This document shows, one piece after another, positions 1 through 14,000 of a stretch of 64,000 nucleotides of DNA. Origin of the DNA: Scortum barcoo (Eukaryota; Chordata; Actinopteri; Centrarchiformes; Terapontidae); assembly GCA_023238725.1 (NCBI GenBank), contig CM041531.1, positions 2,881,102 to 2,945,101 on the forward strand. Reading direction: 5' to 3'. The first letter of the stretch is position 1. The number at the start of each line of letters is the position of its first letter. Below the pieces are notes generated by a model. That model ran no database searches. It had not been told where the DNA came from and saw only the letters and a list, made by a program, of their open reading frames with translations. The position numbers were made by a program, and so were the translations under genes.

Positions 1-2320
1 ATGAGACGTTCGCTGTGATTGTTGGTTCTCACTTTTATTTCGTAAAAGAGTAAAGAGAGACTGTATGTGTAAAGAAACGAGTGTGTGTGTGTCTTTGTGT
101 CAAGGTCATAGAGACATACGGTTAATACAAAGACTCATGTGGCGTGGACCAACAGTGCAGCTGTTGTTTGGAGAACAGACCACACAGATGAGATAAAACA
201 TTTCAGCCCTTCCTCAGAAGCCAAACAAAAAAAAAAACCCACGCTGCATACAAATGACTTTTTTTCCTCTCTGATTTCACCACCCAAAACATCACCTGTC
301 ATCCAGCATGACAGCTTGTCTATCTCAAATCACCGTCTACCACCAGTGAAATTGAGATTCTTGCTGTGTCTTGTCCTCTGCAAAAAGACGTTTCGGGGAT
401 ATAAAGAAACCCTCCCTGTCTCGTTTGCTGGAGAGACGTGGAGCGGTGAGTTGTGAGTTAAGTCGGTGCGAGCTCTGTCGCTGTCCATTACCTCAGCGTG
501 TTCCCCTGTCACATGTGATAGGCACAGCGATCCCCGCCGTGGGCGCCTGATGTATGAACCCTGACAGGCCTCCGGAGGAGTTGCAAGCATGAAGGACTCT
601 GGGTAAAAGAAAGGTCGCCCACTGGGGCTTCGTACAAGCAGGGGGTAGATTTGTGTCTCTGTGAGCTGCTGTGATTGAAAGAGTGCTGGAAACACTGCAT
701 TTAATTTAAAGCTGTGGGAAAAAGTGAGTTTGAGATCTGGATTCTGCAGAGAGGAACGTTTCTTTATAATAAGATGGAGAAGACACCATGATTTACTTCA
801 TATTGTTGCAGGAAGGTGTGAATCTTTTTAACTTACATGTAAAACATTTTATAGTAATCTCAACATTTTACAATGCTGGATTACAGTCTTCCTCTGCTAA
901 AAACACATGTTTTCAGTAGCAGTTACCTCCTGTAGATTTGAAATGTGGCTCTGGAAACCTTGAAGCTTTTCCATGGTCAACAGCTGCACAATAGTTTTAT
1001 TTACTGACCCAGCTTCAGTTTCACTTCTCAAACCACGCATGCAGCATTACTGGAACTGGACCTGCCTGCAAACCAAGTCATCATGACAGAGGCAAGTAAC
1101 ATATGTTGGTGAAAATATTAATATCAGATGTCACAGCTGTCTTGTTATTTCGCTAATTAGCTGGTTACCTTGTTTTGGCTTGAATACGATCTTCATTACT
1201 GCCGTCTCACCTCTGCTGGTTATAGATTTGGTTCTATACTTTACACTGACATATAAAGTTGATATTGTGAACATGTTGGCGACACATATATTTAGACATC
1301 CAGCAGACAAACCAAAAAAACACTGACGAAAAGATGTTAAAACCCTCCACAGAGCTGAGTGTTCACATCACTTAACTGAATCATTTACAGTATGCTTATT
1401 TAAGAAAAATGCTTCATTTTAGACACGTTTTCTGGATTATTAGTCATTTATTTCAGTGATAAGAAAACATGGTGGACTCCAGATTTTCCATCACTTGCTG
1501 TCATGGTCCAGTGTTTCCTGGTGTTTCCCCTGGTGTTTTTTGTGATCCTGTTTGTTTTGTGTTTGTTATTTCTCATTTCTTCATTATTCTTGTTTTTGTC
1601 TGTTTTCACTTTTGTCATGCACACTTCCTGTTTATTTTGTATTCTTACCTCTCCTCACGACATCAGACACTTTACTTCCTGTTCTTGTGTGTTTCCCTCC
1701 TCTTTGATTACCTGCTGATTAGTTTCCTCACCTGTCTCCACTTCTCCATCAGCCACACTACATATATCAGCCTCCCTTTCTTTGTTCTTTGACAGTTTGT
1801 CTTCGTATCGTTACTGTTTTGTTTCTGTGCAACAGGAACTTTATTAAGACTTTATTAGTACCTACACATCTAACTGCACCTTTCAGCGGCTTCATAAAAC
1901 CACTATCATCAACATTAACTCTTCCTCTGGTCTGTCTTGCATTTGGCGTCCACCCTGCTCCACAGATAACATTTAGTCTTTGCATTTTTTCTACGACTAT
2001 TTCACTTAAATGAAGGAAACAAAGCTCATTTTGTATTAAGTTTCTCATACACGTGTGCTGGATGTGGTTTCCATCTGTGGTAAAAAGCCACAGACGTAAA
2101 GATTCTACATATTCAGTGTACTTGGAGAAAAACACCATCACGCTGTCTGACTGTTAAAAAAAGAAATGTATTCATCACCAACAAAACTGTGTGAAGGGAC
2201 ACTCATTCTTGTTCGTAAAAAATGTATGTATTCACTGTCAGTGTTGATGTTTCACTGCATGGTGACGCTTGACTGCTCAATGAGGTTCAAGGTGACGAGA
2301 TGGAAAAACAACACACTTAA
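1..2320. other. Intergenic stretch, no gene recognised
   Basis: No open frame here shows a recognisable domain, and no run of exons with matching splice phases could be built. The stretch at about 1500-1790 is strongly T/C-rich on the plus strand and resembles dispersed fish repeat sequence, but I could not delimit an element. Confidence 0.5.
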
Positions 2321-2322
2321 AA

Positions 2323-2510
2323 AACAGTGATGGAGGAAATATTCACATCTTTTATTTCAGAAAATTAATATGTATGTAAGTAAAGTCACTAAAGCTGTCA
2401 GATAAAAGTAGTGGAGTAGAAGTATAAAGTAGCATGAAAAGAAAAGACTCAGGACCTCAGATTTCTACTTAAGTGCAGTACCTGAGTAACTGTACTGCTT
2501 AAAACACACA
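2323..2510 (-). repeat. Fragment of the GTAC-rich dispersed repeat
   Basis: Read on the minus strand, this ends with gatgtgaatatttcctcc followed by atcactg. It also contains the paired acttaagtgcagtacc and ctgtcagataaaagtag blocks seen in the copies at 18687-19329 and 24512-24935. It is an inverted, shortened copy of the same family, and the left boundary is approximate. Confidence 0.5.
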
Positions 2511-2645
2511 TACGCCTCCACCTTAAAGATGAAATGAGCTTTCTGCAACATTTCACTGCAAATATTAAACATTGTTGGAAAAATAGAGAAACACAAACGT
2601 TCGCTCTCATGCAGAACAAATCTTCGTGCTCTGAACAGTGATAGT

Positions 2646-2690
2646 GGAGGAGGAGGAGGAAGAGGAGGAGGAGGAGGAGGAGGAGGAAGA
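2646..2690. repeat. (GGA)n trinucleotide tract
   Basis: This is an imperfect GGA/AGG tandem tract on the plus strand. It causes the leucine- and proline-rich open frames seen on the opposite strand, which are not genes. Confidence 0.8.
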
Positions 2691-2956
2691 CTTCTGGGTC
2701 TCCACACATGCAGAATAACAAACACGCTGCCTGCTGTTGGAAAGACTCCTGGGAGACGGTGTGGACATGTACAGCTACATCAATAACTCCAAGAGAGGTC
2801 CTTCATGCCACGCTGGTTTCTCCTGTACATGCAGCAGAAACAGTGTCGAGCTTAAAGCCCAAAGGACACAAAGAAATGACTCACACTGCATTTCAAGGAC
2901 CAAACTATGAAAACACAACCTCCACGCAGCAGCAGGAGCCTCCACAACCTGCACCG

Positions 2957-3140
2957 GTTACCCTTTATTATTCATAGGACAGCTGAAGAGTGACAGGAAA
3001 GGTGGGAGAGAGAGAGAGAGGGACGACACGCAGCAAATGGGCCCCAGGAGACGGGAATCGAACCCCAGGCCGCTGCAGTGGGACTCATGGGCTCATACAT
3101 GGGCCTGCGCTCTACCAACTTGAGCCACCTGCACGCCCCT
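2957..3140 (-). mobile_element. tRNA-derived SINE, minus strand
   Basis: On the minus strand the element begins with a tRNA-like head. An A-box-like tggctcaagttgg lies at 3115-3127 and a perfect B box ggttcgattcc at 3054-3064. A tRNA-unrelated body with a (CT)n tract follows, and the element ends near 2957 in a short aataataaaggg-type tail. A- and B-box order and the tail fit a Pol III SINE. The A-to-B distance of about 74 bases is longer than in a normal tRNA, because extra sequence sits between the boxes. I did not identify a clear target-site duplication. The family name is not assigned. Confidence 0.75.
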
Positions 3141-4302
3141 GAACTTATCTTTTTATAATTTATTGCACCTCTTTGTTGGGATTCACGGCTGTAAAAGACT
3201 GCAAGTTAATCTGTGACTTCTATTTTAATGCCAGAGGTATAGAGGTCAAAGGTCAAAGGTCTGTTTTATTTACATTTCAACAATGTACAAACATTTATCT
3301 TGAGGTTTAAGTTAAATATCTTAACTATCATATGGATTGTCATAAAACTCACATTCACATTCCTCTCAGGATGAATTATAATTTCCTCTGACTTTTTCCT
3401 CTTCTGGTCAACATGTTAATGTGTCCAAATCTTTGGTTTATTAACAGCTGGATGCTTCAACTTGAAATGTTTCAGAAAGAACAGTTTGAGCAAAAAGTAC
3501 AGAAGCTGAGAATGAAAATGTTTGCAATTATTATTTTAATGCTGTTATTTATGTCAAGTTAGTTATGTCATTATTTCAAGATAACAAAGCTGTTTTCTGG
3601 TGCTAACTGGATAATTGTGTCGAACTCGAAAATGAGTGTGTGTTTCATTTGAGCACAGCTGATTTCAACCTTCAAGGATCACTGTGATGACTGTCAGGGA
3701 GGATCCATAACTGATCAATAATTAAGGCCTAAATGTGGAGTTTGCTTTGCTGCAGTTTCTTCATTGGAGCAGACAATCTGGTTTTATAGTCTCCAAAGAT
3801 GAGAGGTTGACCCATCTCTCTGCTTCAGCCAGCAGCTGCTCAAATAAAGCCGTTATATATATTATACAGAAATAATGAAGACACATTATTAAGCTCATCC
3901 TGTTTGCCGTCCCACTGTACATAATGACCCCCACAGCATCTCCACAGAGCCTACAGACACCTGCTGATTGAAACTAACTGGAAATAAACACACAAACATC
4001 ACAAGGAACAAGAGGAAACACTCTCTGATTTCATGACGTAAATGAGTAAGAAACTCGAGGAAAGTCCTGCTGTTTGAGTTCCTCTCTGAACATTTCCAAC
4101 CAGCAGAAATTCATCAGAGAAACCTGAGTTTTACCCCCCCCCATCCTCGCTAACTGTAATGAATGACAGGATGACCCCACACAGACTCACATCACTAATG
4201 ACTTCCTCTCTGAGCCTTCAATGTCCCTTGTTGTGCGGTGAAATTACATTACATTCATTCACATGGCTGATGATGATCTCACTGGTCTGGATCGTGGGTG
4301 TA

Positions 4303-4345
4303 GTGTGTGTGTGTGTGTGTGTGTCTGTGTGTGTGTGTCTGTGTG
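4303..4345. repeat. (TG)n microsatellite
   Basis: This is a TG dinucleotide tract interrupted twice by TC. Confidence 0.85.
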
Positions 4346-6085
4346 TCTTGTCTTGCCTGTTTCCTGTCAGCTGTTGTTTCTCACGTCTGTGCTGAAGGAC
4401 GTCTGATGTGATCGCGTGTGTTCGGTCTCATCTAACTTTGTTTAGTCGTTTCCTGAGCGGCGTCTTTTCACATGTTACGGACAGGAGACGCATTCAGAAC
4501 AATCGATAATCAATCAATACGCTGAACATGGAAACTGCTGCTCACACACACACCTTCACATCACTGCAGACTCTAATATTTCATCTGATTTCAGATCAGC
4601 TGATACTTTTACACTCTGTTTTTTCTGCCGCCTCATTTATTGTGTTTCATCAGAGACACCTCGTGGTGTAAAGTTTTATTTGTCCTCTTAAATTTGACCC
4701 TCCTCTCTTGCCCTTGTTCCTTTTTTTAGTTTAGTGGTCGAGAGAGGCACCACATGGTTAATTAATCAATTAGAAAAATCATTTGGTGGCTAATTTGCTT
4801 TGTTTTTCATGTAAAAACAATTCATGTTTCTAGATTTACTGCTTTTCTTTTAACAGGTTTTAAACATTTGAATGTATTTGTAATGATGTTGTTGAGAGTT
4901 AGGGTTTTTAAATCTAAAATAACTCCTTGTAGATAAACCTTCAGTGTCACATTGTGCAGTAAAAACACTCATCCTTCCTACAGCCTCCATCTTTTCTTTT
5001 CCTTCACTTGTCTTGTATAAGAAACCAACCATGTGAAATAAACTGTTATTGTGCTTTAAAAAAACAGAAAGTACAGAAACGTTTTTAATTTAAATAAACA
5101 AAACAAAAATAGTTCTTACTAAATCTCTTCTATTTCTGTTTCTTAAACTGTTGTGCTTTTACTACAGAGGGATGTCGCCCTCTAGTGGATTGCTGTGAGA
5201 AATTTAGAAAATAAGCTGTTTTTTTTTCCAGTCGCTCATATATTTTCTGTAAATTTCATACATTGTCTGTACTTTGTTCATTTGACAAACAACCTCCAAG
5301 TCAGTTTAGTACCTATTCTGAGTTTTTGATCATTTCACTTGATCTTCAGCAGATGTCAGTTATCACAGAAATACCCTCTCCCCTGTTGGTTTAAACATTG
5401 AAGATTAAAATTATTATTCAAGGTTCACAATTCAAGACTCAAGCGTCATTATGTTATTCATTGTGCAGAACTCTGGAGAGGTTTTCTACGTTGCTCAAAG
5501 ACAAGATATGATACCAATAGTAGTAATACTATTGCTAACAATGGTACTAAATGGTAGTACTAGTAGCCGTACTGTGATGTGATGTGAGCAGAGGAGGTTT
5601 TATTATTAAAGAGTACAAAGTTTTTGAGTGTAACGACAAAAAAGTCCAACTGAACCTATTTAATATACACATGATAAACCCTGATAATTAATACTTTAAA
5701 ACACTGAAGGTAGACAACTAAACAACGACACATAGTGTGAGTGATTTAAAGCACCTGAAACCAGCAGTTTCAGCTGAACCGGCGCCACCTGGAGGTCATT
5801 TATAGCTACTGATCATTCGAACTTTTCTTTCCTTTTTGCAGCTTGTGTGCTGACTTCTCCATTTCAAGTTTTTTAAATATTTTCAATGGGAAAATTATTC
5901 CTTTGAAACCTACAATAGTTTTTTTTTTTGGCCACTTGAGGGCCGTGGAACAAGCTTTAAACACAACACGACAACATTTTATAAAGTTGTGATGGTGTAC
6001 AGTCAGTTGATTATTTACACATCCAGCACACACAGTGTTACCTGATCTCTGATAAAGAGTTATTTTTGTGTCTCCTGATGAACTT

Positions 6086-6143
6086 GAGTCCAATATTGTC
6101 TCTCTTTTAGCTCTGAGTTTCGTCTCCACCACCTCCTGATATA
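6086..6143 (+). repeat. Dispersed repeat copy, matches 30398-30455
   Basis: The plus strand here shares gagtccaa, ctctcttttagctctg, gtctccacca and ctcctga blocks, in the same order and spacing, with 30398-30455. Both are short copies of one dispersed family. No boundaries or coding capacity are visible. Confidence 0.6.
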
Positions 6144-6703
6144 AAATATGTCTTTTTAGCTGCTAAACGCTCCACTATGTTCACCAGCTGCTCTCTAACT
6201 GAGTCTGTCTGCTGTTTGCTGCTGAAATGGTAAAGTACAATTTCACATAAAACAATGAAGGTTTGCAGGCTGTTGCTGTTTGAAGGCTGTTGCAGAGACG
6301 TTGACTTCCTTCTTATTTATTACTAGAGTTATTTGTTCAAATTGGCCTTTATCTCACCTGTGGAAATTAGTTTTTTAAGGTCTGTTGTTGCGTTTGTTTG
6401 TTGTTTCTTTTTATGGTTTTATTTTGAACTATTTTACTCTTGTGAAGAACTCTCTCTGTAAAAGGTGCTATACTAAATAAACTTCACTCACTTATTTTGT
6501 AGAACTGAGACAAACTGCAGAGTTTGGTGATTATTTCCAGTAATTTCATCATTTTCATCATCAACGAGCCCTTTCTCATTATAACTGGTCGTTTGATTTG
6601 TTATTAATGTGAAAAAATTGATTATTGCAGCTTTAATCCTGCAGCTGAAGTACAGGAAGTTCAGTAATGAATTCAAAACAAACAAACAAACTACTGTAAT
6701 CAG

Positions 6704-6709
6704 TTTATT
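6704..6709 (-). terminator. Candidate polyadenylation signal of cd82
   Basis: The minus strand reads ccaataaactg here, with a perfect AATAAA hexamer about 1.25 kb beyond the cd82 stop codon. That would give a 3' UTR of ordinary length. Other AATAAA-like sites exist in this AT-rich stretch, so the assignment is an inference. Confidence 0.35.
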
Positions 6710-7953
6710 GGCAAAATGAAATATAATGAACGTTGTGAGTACACACTTACTAATCCAGCTAGCTACCAGAAGTCCATCTAGTTATAAACATACGTACCCT
6801 TTTTGTCTTAGAAACAATTATAGAGGTTAATGGAGTGGTTTTTCCAGACAGACTGTACATAAAAAGAAAACAGGACACTGGATTTGTACATTATAAAAAC
6901 AACACAACACCTTGGCTGAAAGTTAAAATTGTACATAAACGAATTTCAAAATGATTTTTTTCTGTATAAACAAATTTCACTTGCAAGATGGATTTCTCAA
7001 AAAATATTTCTTCTGCCTTTTTCCTCTTATTCTAAGTTCACACATTTCAAAAGTGGTTAAAAGAAACATTTCACTCCTCAAACACTCGTTTTAGGTTAAA
7101 CTGTAAAATACGGGCTTGTATATGAACTTAAAGCTACCTTAAAAAATAAAAGTCTTCTTTTTGCTTGTCATCACAGACAAATGTAAACTGGGAGTGATAC
7201 TTTTAGAAAACAAGTATCATAAACGTTCCTCTTTAGTACCTCATTATTTCTATTATTACCAGAACAAAATCCTGCATTTCAAAATTTCAAAGAAAACTTA
7301 AAATAACAACAACAACAAAAAAACTCAAAGGAGAGACCAGCTGCTAAAGAAACCACTGGCGATATATTTTTTTTTTTTTTTGGATTCAAACTCACAAATA
7401 ATGACTAAAAATTATATACAAAGCACTAAAAACATTTCACATTAACTCAAAACGCTGGTGTAGAAAAATTAAAAACCACACTTGGTGGATTTTCCAGTTG
7501 TCCAAATCATATCATCAATCAGACTCCTTAAACTTGGCTTCTGTCATTTCAGACAATAAATGTGATTTCTCTTCAGATTTTTTAGGGAAAAGCGACGACT
7601 TACAGAGAAACAGTCGTTATGGAAACCAGCAACACCATAATCTGAGCCTGAGAGCGTGTTTATTTTATTTTCTCCTCATCCATCGTTTCAAACAGGTTCC
7701 TCTAATTTTAGTCCCAACAAACTTTTTCAGCATCGCTCTCCGATCAAAACGTCTCTAAAGTGCTCCAACAAAACTGGACTGACAAAGAAAACAAAGATGG
7801 AAGTGCCTCAAAATAAGAAATCTAACAGAATATAAAGCAAACACACATTATTTTACATTTGGACAAAATGTTTCACCGAACACGGGGTGCAAACAAAAAT
7901 CTTTCTGTGTTTCTGTGCATCTGCAGTTTGACCGTCAACCTCCTCGATGAGTT

Positions 7954-8031
7954 TTAGTACTTTGGCACTTTGGTGTAATCCTCCGTGTGAATGTTCCTGC
8001 ACAGGCAGATGGACAAGATCATCCCCAGCAG
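7954..8031 (-). CDS. cd82: cd82 last coding exon
   Basis: It encodes LLGMILSICLCRNIHTEDY plus TKVPKY and a TAA stop at 7956-7954. That is the end of TM4, the juxtamembrane cysteines (likely palmitoylated in the family) and the C-terminal tail. The acceptor is tccag on the minus strand, and the exon joins in phase 0 to the 8828-8911 exon. Confidence 0.92.
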   Translation of the reverse strand: MLGMILSICLCRNIHTEDYTKVPKY

Positions 8032-11000
8032 CTGGAAAACAAACGTACAGCAAACGCTTAGATAGTACATACATTTCGTAAAAAATATAATCCTGAAAAC
8101 TTCATATACAAACATTTACTGTAGATGTTCAAAACACCTAATACAAATATTTTATATCTTCAAAAAAATCTTCAAAGCAATTTATATAAATATTCTTATC
8201 TTTAAATATTTTCTAAAAACATTTTTATTTTTTAAACATTATTTAAAACATTCTTGATCCTGAAAGCATTTTATAAAAAAAAAAATCATCAAAATATTTT
8301 CTAAAAACATTTTTATATTTAAAACATTTTATAAAAATATTTCTCTTTAAAACATTTTACTAAAAAAAATATAATTTAAAATATTTTCTAAAAACATTTT
8401 TACCTTCAAAACATTTTATAAAAACATTTTTATCTTTAAAATATTATTATATTATAAATATTATATATTCATTATAACTGATTAAATTAATAATTTGAAT
8501 TTAAAGAATGTATTCATTAACCTCTACGGCCCAAATAAGTAAACAATAAAAAGATTCTCTCATTTTTTTTAAAGTTCTGGTTCCTTTTTCTGTTTTTAAT
8601 TTTGAAATATTAATGACATTTTTAAAAGGATTTTAAAATTAAAGACGTCGATTTTACAGTTTGATATTTATTACTTTGAGTTTCCACTGCCTGATCACTT
8701 TAATATAAAGATGCATCAGCAGAGACGATGATGAAACTGTTCTCAACCTCAACAGTTTTAAGCTTTAAGTGTCATTTATCCCACAGTTGATGACAGACAG
8801 TGTTAACGAGCGACGGTGCTGCTGTACCTCAATCAGAGCCACCCCGAGGCAGATACCGAGGACGACCCCGATGTTGGTGAGGAGCCAGCTCTCCACACTG
8901 TGAGCACAGCCCTGATTACGTGAAATAAAACAAAAAGAGCGATCAATACAACAGCACAGCAGAGCGACAGCAGCAGAGAGGAGGCAGGATAACAGAGAAG
9001 AAGTTTACCACGTCGTAGACCGGCCAGTCAGGCGTCTGAGCCTCGCAGAAGCCGCTGTCGGAGAAGTTTCCGGAGGCGAGCGAGATGTTCTGACAGGAGC
9101 AAGGAAACAGGAGCTGAGAGCTGTTGGTGATCACCATGTTCCCGTTCCAGTCCACACGGCTGGTCCACCCACAGCACTCCATCTGCACAGAAAAAACGGA
9201 CAAAAATGAAAATCATCAGGTTTCTAAATGACCCGTCAGCTCATTTAAACTTCATGTACATCTAATCAATACTTTGCAGCTGGTAAATATTATGTCTATA
9301 TCTGTTTTTCTCTTTGCACATGTGGCCTTTCTTTCTAAAATATGTTTGAGCATTATTTAAGAGAGAGCCACAGACTCAGGACTTTCAATGCCAGCGACTC
9401 CTCCATGTGATTGTTGTGCACGTGATAGTAGAAATCTTGAATCTTTAAGTGTTTACATCCACACTAATAACTGAACCCAACATGATCTTTTAACCATATT
9501 TACTTTACTTTGTAGTTGTGCCTTTTGGGTGCAAACCTGTGATTATTTTCCTTGCTCATAATTAAAATAAAAATCTTTTGGTTTTTATTGGGTTGTCGAT
9601 AGTGAAAAAACAGAGCAAATGATGGAGAGAGAAAGACGTGTGACAAAAAGGCCGTTGTGGTTGTGTCTATTTTTATAAAATAAATATAAATCAAACAAGT
9701 AAATCAAACTAATCTGAGCCATGACAGAAACTATATTTCCTCTAAAATACTAAGAAAGGAAACAGGCGAATATGTGATTGATGTTTCTGCAGGACATAAA
9801 ATATGGATGTAACTTAACTTTGACTTTTTTTGAAGGGTACAGACTATCACTTCCTGTTTTCCCAGTTTATGTTTCTGAGGTAAATATGAAGTATGAAGTA
9901 AATATGTTTTTATGTACAAACTTTTCTAGAAAGAGGAACAATAAGCGTTTCAACAGGAAGTTTTAAATAGTTTTATTTATCCTTCAGTAGTTTTTAAAAC
10001 AAACACACATCTATTTTATTTTTTTAATGAGTTTTGCACTTCTCTTTTCTTTCTGGGCTTCTTCACTCTGCTTGTGTTTGACATGTTTGCTCTGTATGTG
10101 TAAAGTGACTTTTTACATATATTTTTATGATCAGTTTTTATCCATTTTCCTGCGTAAATTTATAAATTAGAGGAGAGATGTGTCAAAGGCTGAGTATGCC
10201 GACATTCAGTATGAGATGCAGCTGACGTTTGTATTTCCTGTATTTTGTATTTTGGACCGAACAGATTTAAAGAGCGTCCCACTCACATTCCTCTGGATGA
10301 AGTCCCAGGCCTGCTCTGTGGTCGAGTTGTTTCCGGGGTAGTTGTTCAGCACCTTGGTGACAATCTTGGACATCTCCTCATTCAACTGAAAGAAAAAAAA
10401 CAGTTATTGTTTTTATTGACAGCAATCTGAATATTTTAGGCTGTTTGTCAGGCAAAACATCAGTGTGAAAACTTCACCTCTAAACTTTTTTTTCTCGTGA
10501 ACATTTGGACGAGTGTGTGATGTTTAGCTTGTTTTATGATCATTTATCTCGTAGCTGTTCATCAACGTACAGAGGGAAAATAGATGAAAAATTCAGATAC
10601 ATTCAGAGTTTGATCATTACAGCAAACTTGTGTGACGTCCATCAGTTCCTTGTGGCGAATAAACACGACATTAAAGATCTCTACACAGCTCCATCAGCTG
10701 AATGAAAACCTGAATGGTTAGCTTACAAGATGAATATTATCAATAAAATGTGTTGATGTGTGGACTTGTTTAACAGATTTTACTTACTACAGTGGCATGA
10801 TACTAATAACAGATTTTAATGTGATTTAAATGCAATGAATAGATCAAAAGGATGCTGAAATATCTCCATCACGATGCTGATTTATAAAAACTTTCATACT
10901 TTGTCTTTTCAAGCAAATAACTTTTAAAATGCAAATTTTTTAATGGAGCTCGGATCAGAGCTGTGCTGTTCCATCAACATCACATAATGTCATCTAAACT

Positions 11001-14000
11001 GTGCATTAATATGAAGCACTGTCATAGAGGAACACTGTGCTGAAGCTAAAGAGGAGAAAAACACATCTTTACATAGAAATCAAACGGTCAAAAAAAAAAT
11101 CAAAACAAAAAAATCAAACAAGCTGTTATAGAAAGTCAGGGAGGTCTCATTTTGTCAACATTATATTCAAATCTGTTCACACGTCTGCAACAAAAAACTA
11201 TTACGAGCTATGAATGCATGCAGCCCGTTAAGTTTTTTTTTTTCTTTTAACAAAAATCTCAGCGTTCCTTAAAGAGGAAATCTGCAGGATGATGCTTCAC
11301 GATATTAAAGGTTATAATCAGAGCCATGTTTCACTCGCATTCCTGGATAATCTCAATTCTTCCTCATGACTTCGGTATGTCGACTAGCACGAGACGTTAA
11401 TCGTTGCAGCGAAGATTTTGGCAGCCAAATCTGTGAAATCAGATCTCCTAGACATCCGAAAATCTGTGTGCGACTGCTGTTAAATCTTTTCGCCGAGTGT
11501 GGAGCTTTAAACCTGAACGCTGAGGCACTCGAGGTCTCCGGTGAACGCAGCTCTCTCCACACTGAAAAAGCAAATATATATAAATTATACTCAGCAGCAG
11601 GAGGAGGAGGGGAGCGTTTCACCTTGAACCTTTATCTGGCAGAGAGCGCCGCGGTTGGAAAACAGCCCAGGAGCAACAAATGTTCAGATACAATAAACAG
11701 AGATCTGCCTGCAAACTGAAGAGCTCCATTCCTCCTTTTTATGACATTTTATTGTATTCAGATGCTTTAAACAAGGACATCTGGATCAGCGCGGACACTT
11801 CTGCTCCAAGTCTGAGATTTTCTTGCAGTTTATTCCCTGTTTTTTTAGTTTTTTTTCACTGCAGCAAATCATAAAAATGCACCAAAGATCTTGTGTTGTT
11901 TGTGGACGTGTGTCTGAGGAAGCAATAAGCTTGTTAGATAAACTGTGTGAGAGTCCAGCTGGCGTTTGTCTCCCACTTTTCATCACATTCACATAAATCC
12001 TTTAGTAAAGCCTCGTTTTTCAAATCAGCACTCAAACTACAGTCCAGACATGGAGAAATGTAAAATCTTTTCCACAGTTTAATAATCAATAATATTTTTG
12101 GGGTTTTTTGTTGGAAAGGGACAGTTGTGATAAAGACAGTAGATTCAGGTTAGTGTGTTTAAACAGTTACCAGATTCACCAATTTATTTCAGTCTTTAAA
12201 GCAAAAACACCCCAAAACTGTTACCAGCTTCTTTTTGTTGGTTTTCTTATTTTTCTATGATAGAAAACTAAATATCTTTGGTAAAATAAACATTTGGAAT
12301 ATGTCATCTTGAAAATATAATCTACAGTTTAATGAATAATGGAAAAAAAAAAGAAGAGTTGCCCTGTTAGAGCAAAATACATCAAGTGTAGTGACGTCAA
12401 GAGGGGATGGAAAGTTAATGACTTGGCTCAACTCAGCTGTAGGAGGGTTACAAATATAGTATATTTACCAAATAGCACTAAATATAACCCTTCTATATCA
12501 TTAAAATGTGATTTATACGATATTTAGAACCAGTAGACGTCAAACTAGAGCATCTTAGACAACAAACAAACAGGTACAGGTGGACAAACTTAAAATAAAT
12601 AATAAAATAAATAAGAAATAAAATAAAACTCAACAAAACAGTCTGTAAATTGTCTACAAATAAGTTGTAATATTAAATATTTAACTTCAGTGAATTATTT
12701 GCACATATGAGTTTCTGTAGGAACAAACATTCGGAGTCACATCAGATTCTCGGATTTATTTTTTAAACTTTTAAACTTTTGGGGTTAAAAAGTAGATTTA
12801 TCTTCTCTCTCTCTTCTCAACCTGAGCTGCAGAGCTGTCGACCTCCTCTGTGTGATATTATAATGTGATTAGTTTCTCTTTGTCCATAATGGCCGCTGAC
12901 TGGAGAGGAAATATTCAGAGGAGAGGGGGAAAACCAGTCGTCTACCATTTTTGTTTTAAAAAGCTGTGGGAGGTCGCTCTCTTCGTCTTTTTATAAACAT
13001 GCTGCAGACTCAAATGCATGAACATGAACGAGCAGCTGTCTCAAAAAAACAAAAAAACAGAAACTCAGATTCTCGACACTCACAGTGGGACTGCAGCCTA
13101 ATCAGAAAAATCACCAGAAAATAGATGTTTTCTGCTGTATTAATGTATATTAATGCTCTGAATGTCATATTTAGGACTTTTAAACATCAGGTTAAATATG
13201 TCAGAGCATAATTACAACTTGGATGTTGACATAAATGGTGCTTAAAGTTGGGAACCGGTGATTAGGGTAACTAACATGACGTAAACACGGCAGATAGTTT
13301 TGACTCTGGGAAACACAGATGGTTTGCATTGGAGTTAATCACTGCAGCGTCCATGTAAACATGCTGGTCTGTATTTATCCTGAAGAGCGTGCAGAGAAAA
13401 GTGTGCAGAAACTCCTCTTTGTATTAAAGTCACAATCAATGTAAAAAGAACTGATTTACACGGACAGAGAGGCCAGCAGGACTCAGTTCAAACACTTTTA
13501 ACAGTCAGTTCGCTGTTTTAGTGAAACTTGAACTGAGCTCATCATGTTTGTTTGTGACTTACCTGTTGTTAAAGTGCACCAAAGTTTGGCTGTGTCACAT
13601 TTAAGAGAGATTAGGCTGTAAAGAGTTGATGTATGATATTTATCGGTCATAAATCACGTTGTAGATGTCAACTTTTCATCTGTATGAAGTCAGAAAGATC
13701 ACTGACATAATCCGACTGCATAAAAACTGTTTGTTTCTCTCGTGTTGTTTACTGTTGTCGAGGCCTTGCTTTCAGTTTCTCCAAAAACCTCCAAGATTTT
13801 ACTCTGTAATGAGCTTTCATATCTCAAAATTCTGATAAAATGCAAACTCTACATGTAAATAATCAATCATAAATCTTGAATGTGAGTATTCAAACTAAAT
13901 AAATCTTCATTTTCAAACAGTGCTGATTATTATGAAAAAGAAAATCTGCTTCTGAGACCGAGAGGAGACTTCGAGAGGCAGATAAATGGAGGCAGACAGA

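Larger units (their letters stand above)
3141..6690. other. Intergenic stretch with repeat fragments, no gene recognised
   Basis: No exon series or protein domain is recognisable. It contains a (TG)n tract at about 4305-4345, a repeat copy at 6086-6143, and an aggtgctatactaaataaac block near 6461-6481 that resembles the 3' end of a LINE-type repeat. This lies downstream of the probable cd82 polyadenylation site. Confidence 0.5.

Noticed and set aside
139..695. Overlapping 105- and 121-codon frames at the left end
   Set aside because: They overlap on opposite strands, have no domain, and show no exon borders that join to other coding sequence.
3054..3127. True tRNA gene on the minus strand
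   Set aside because: A and B boxes are present but too far apart, no cloverleaf forms, and a SINE body and tail follow.
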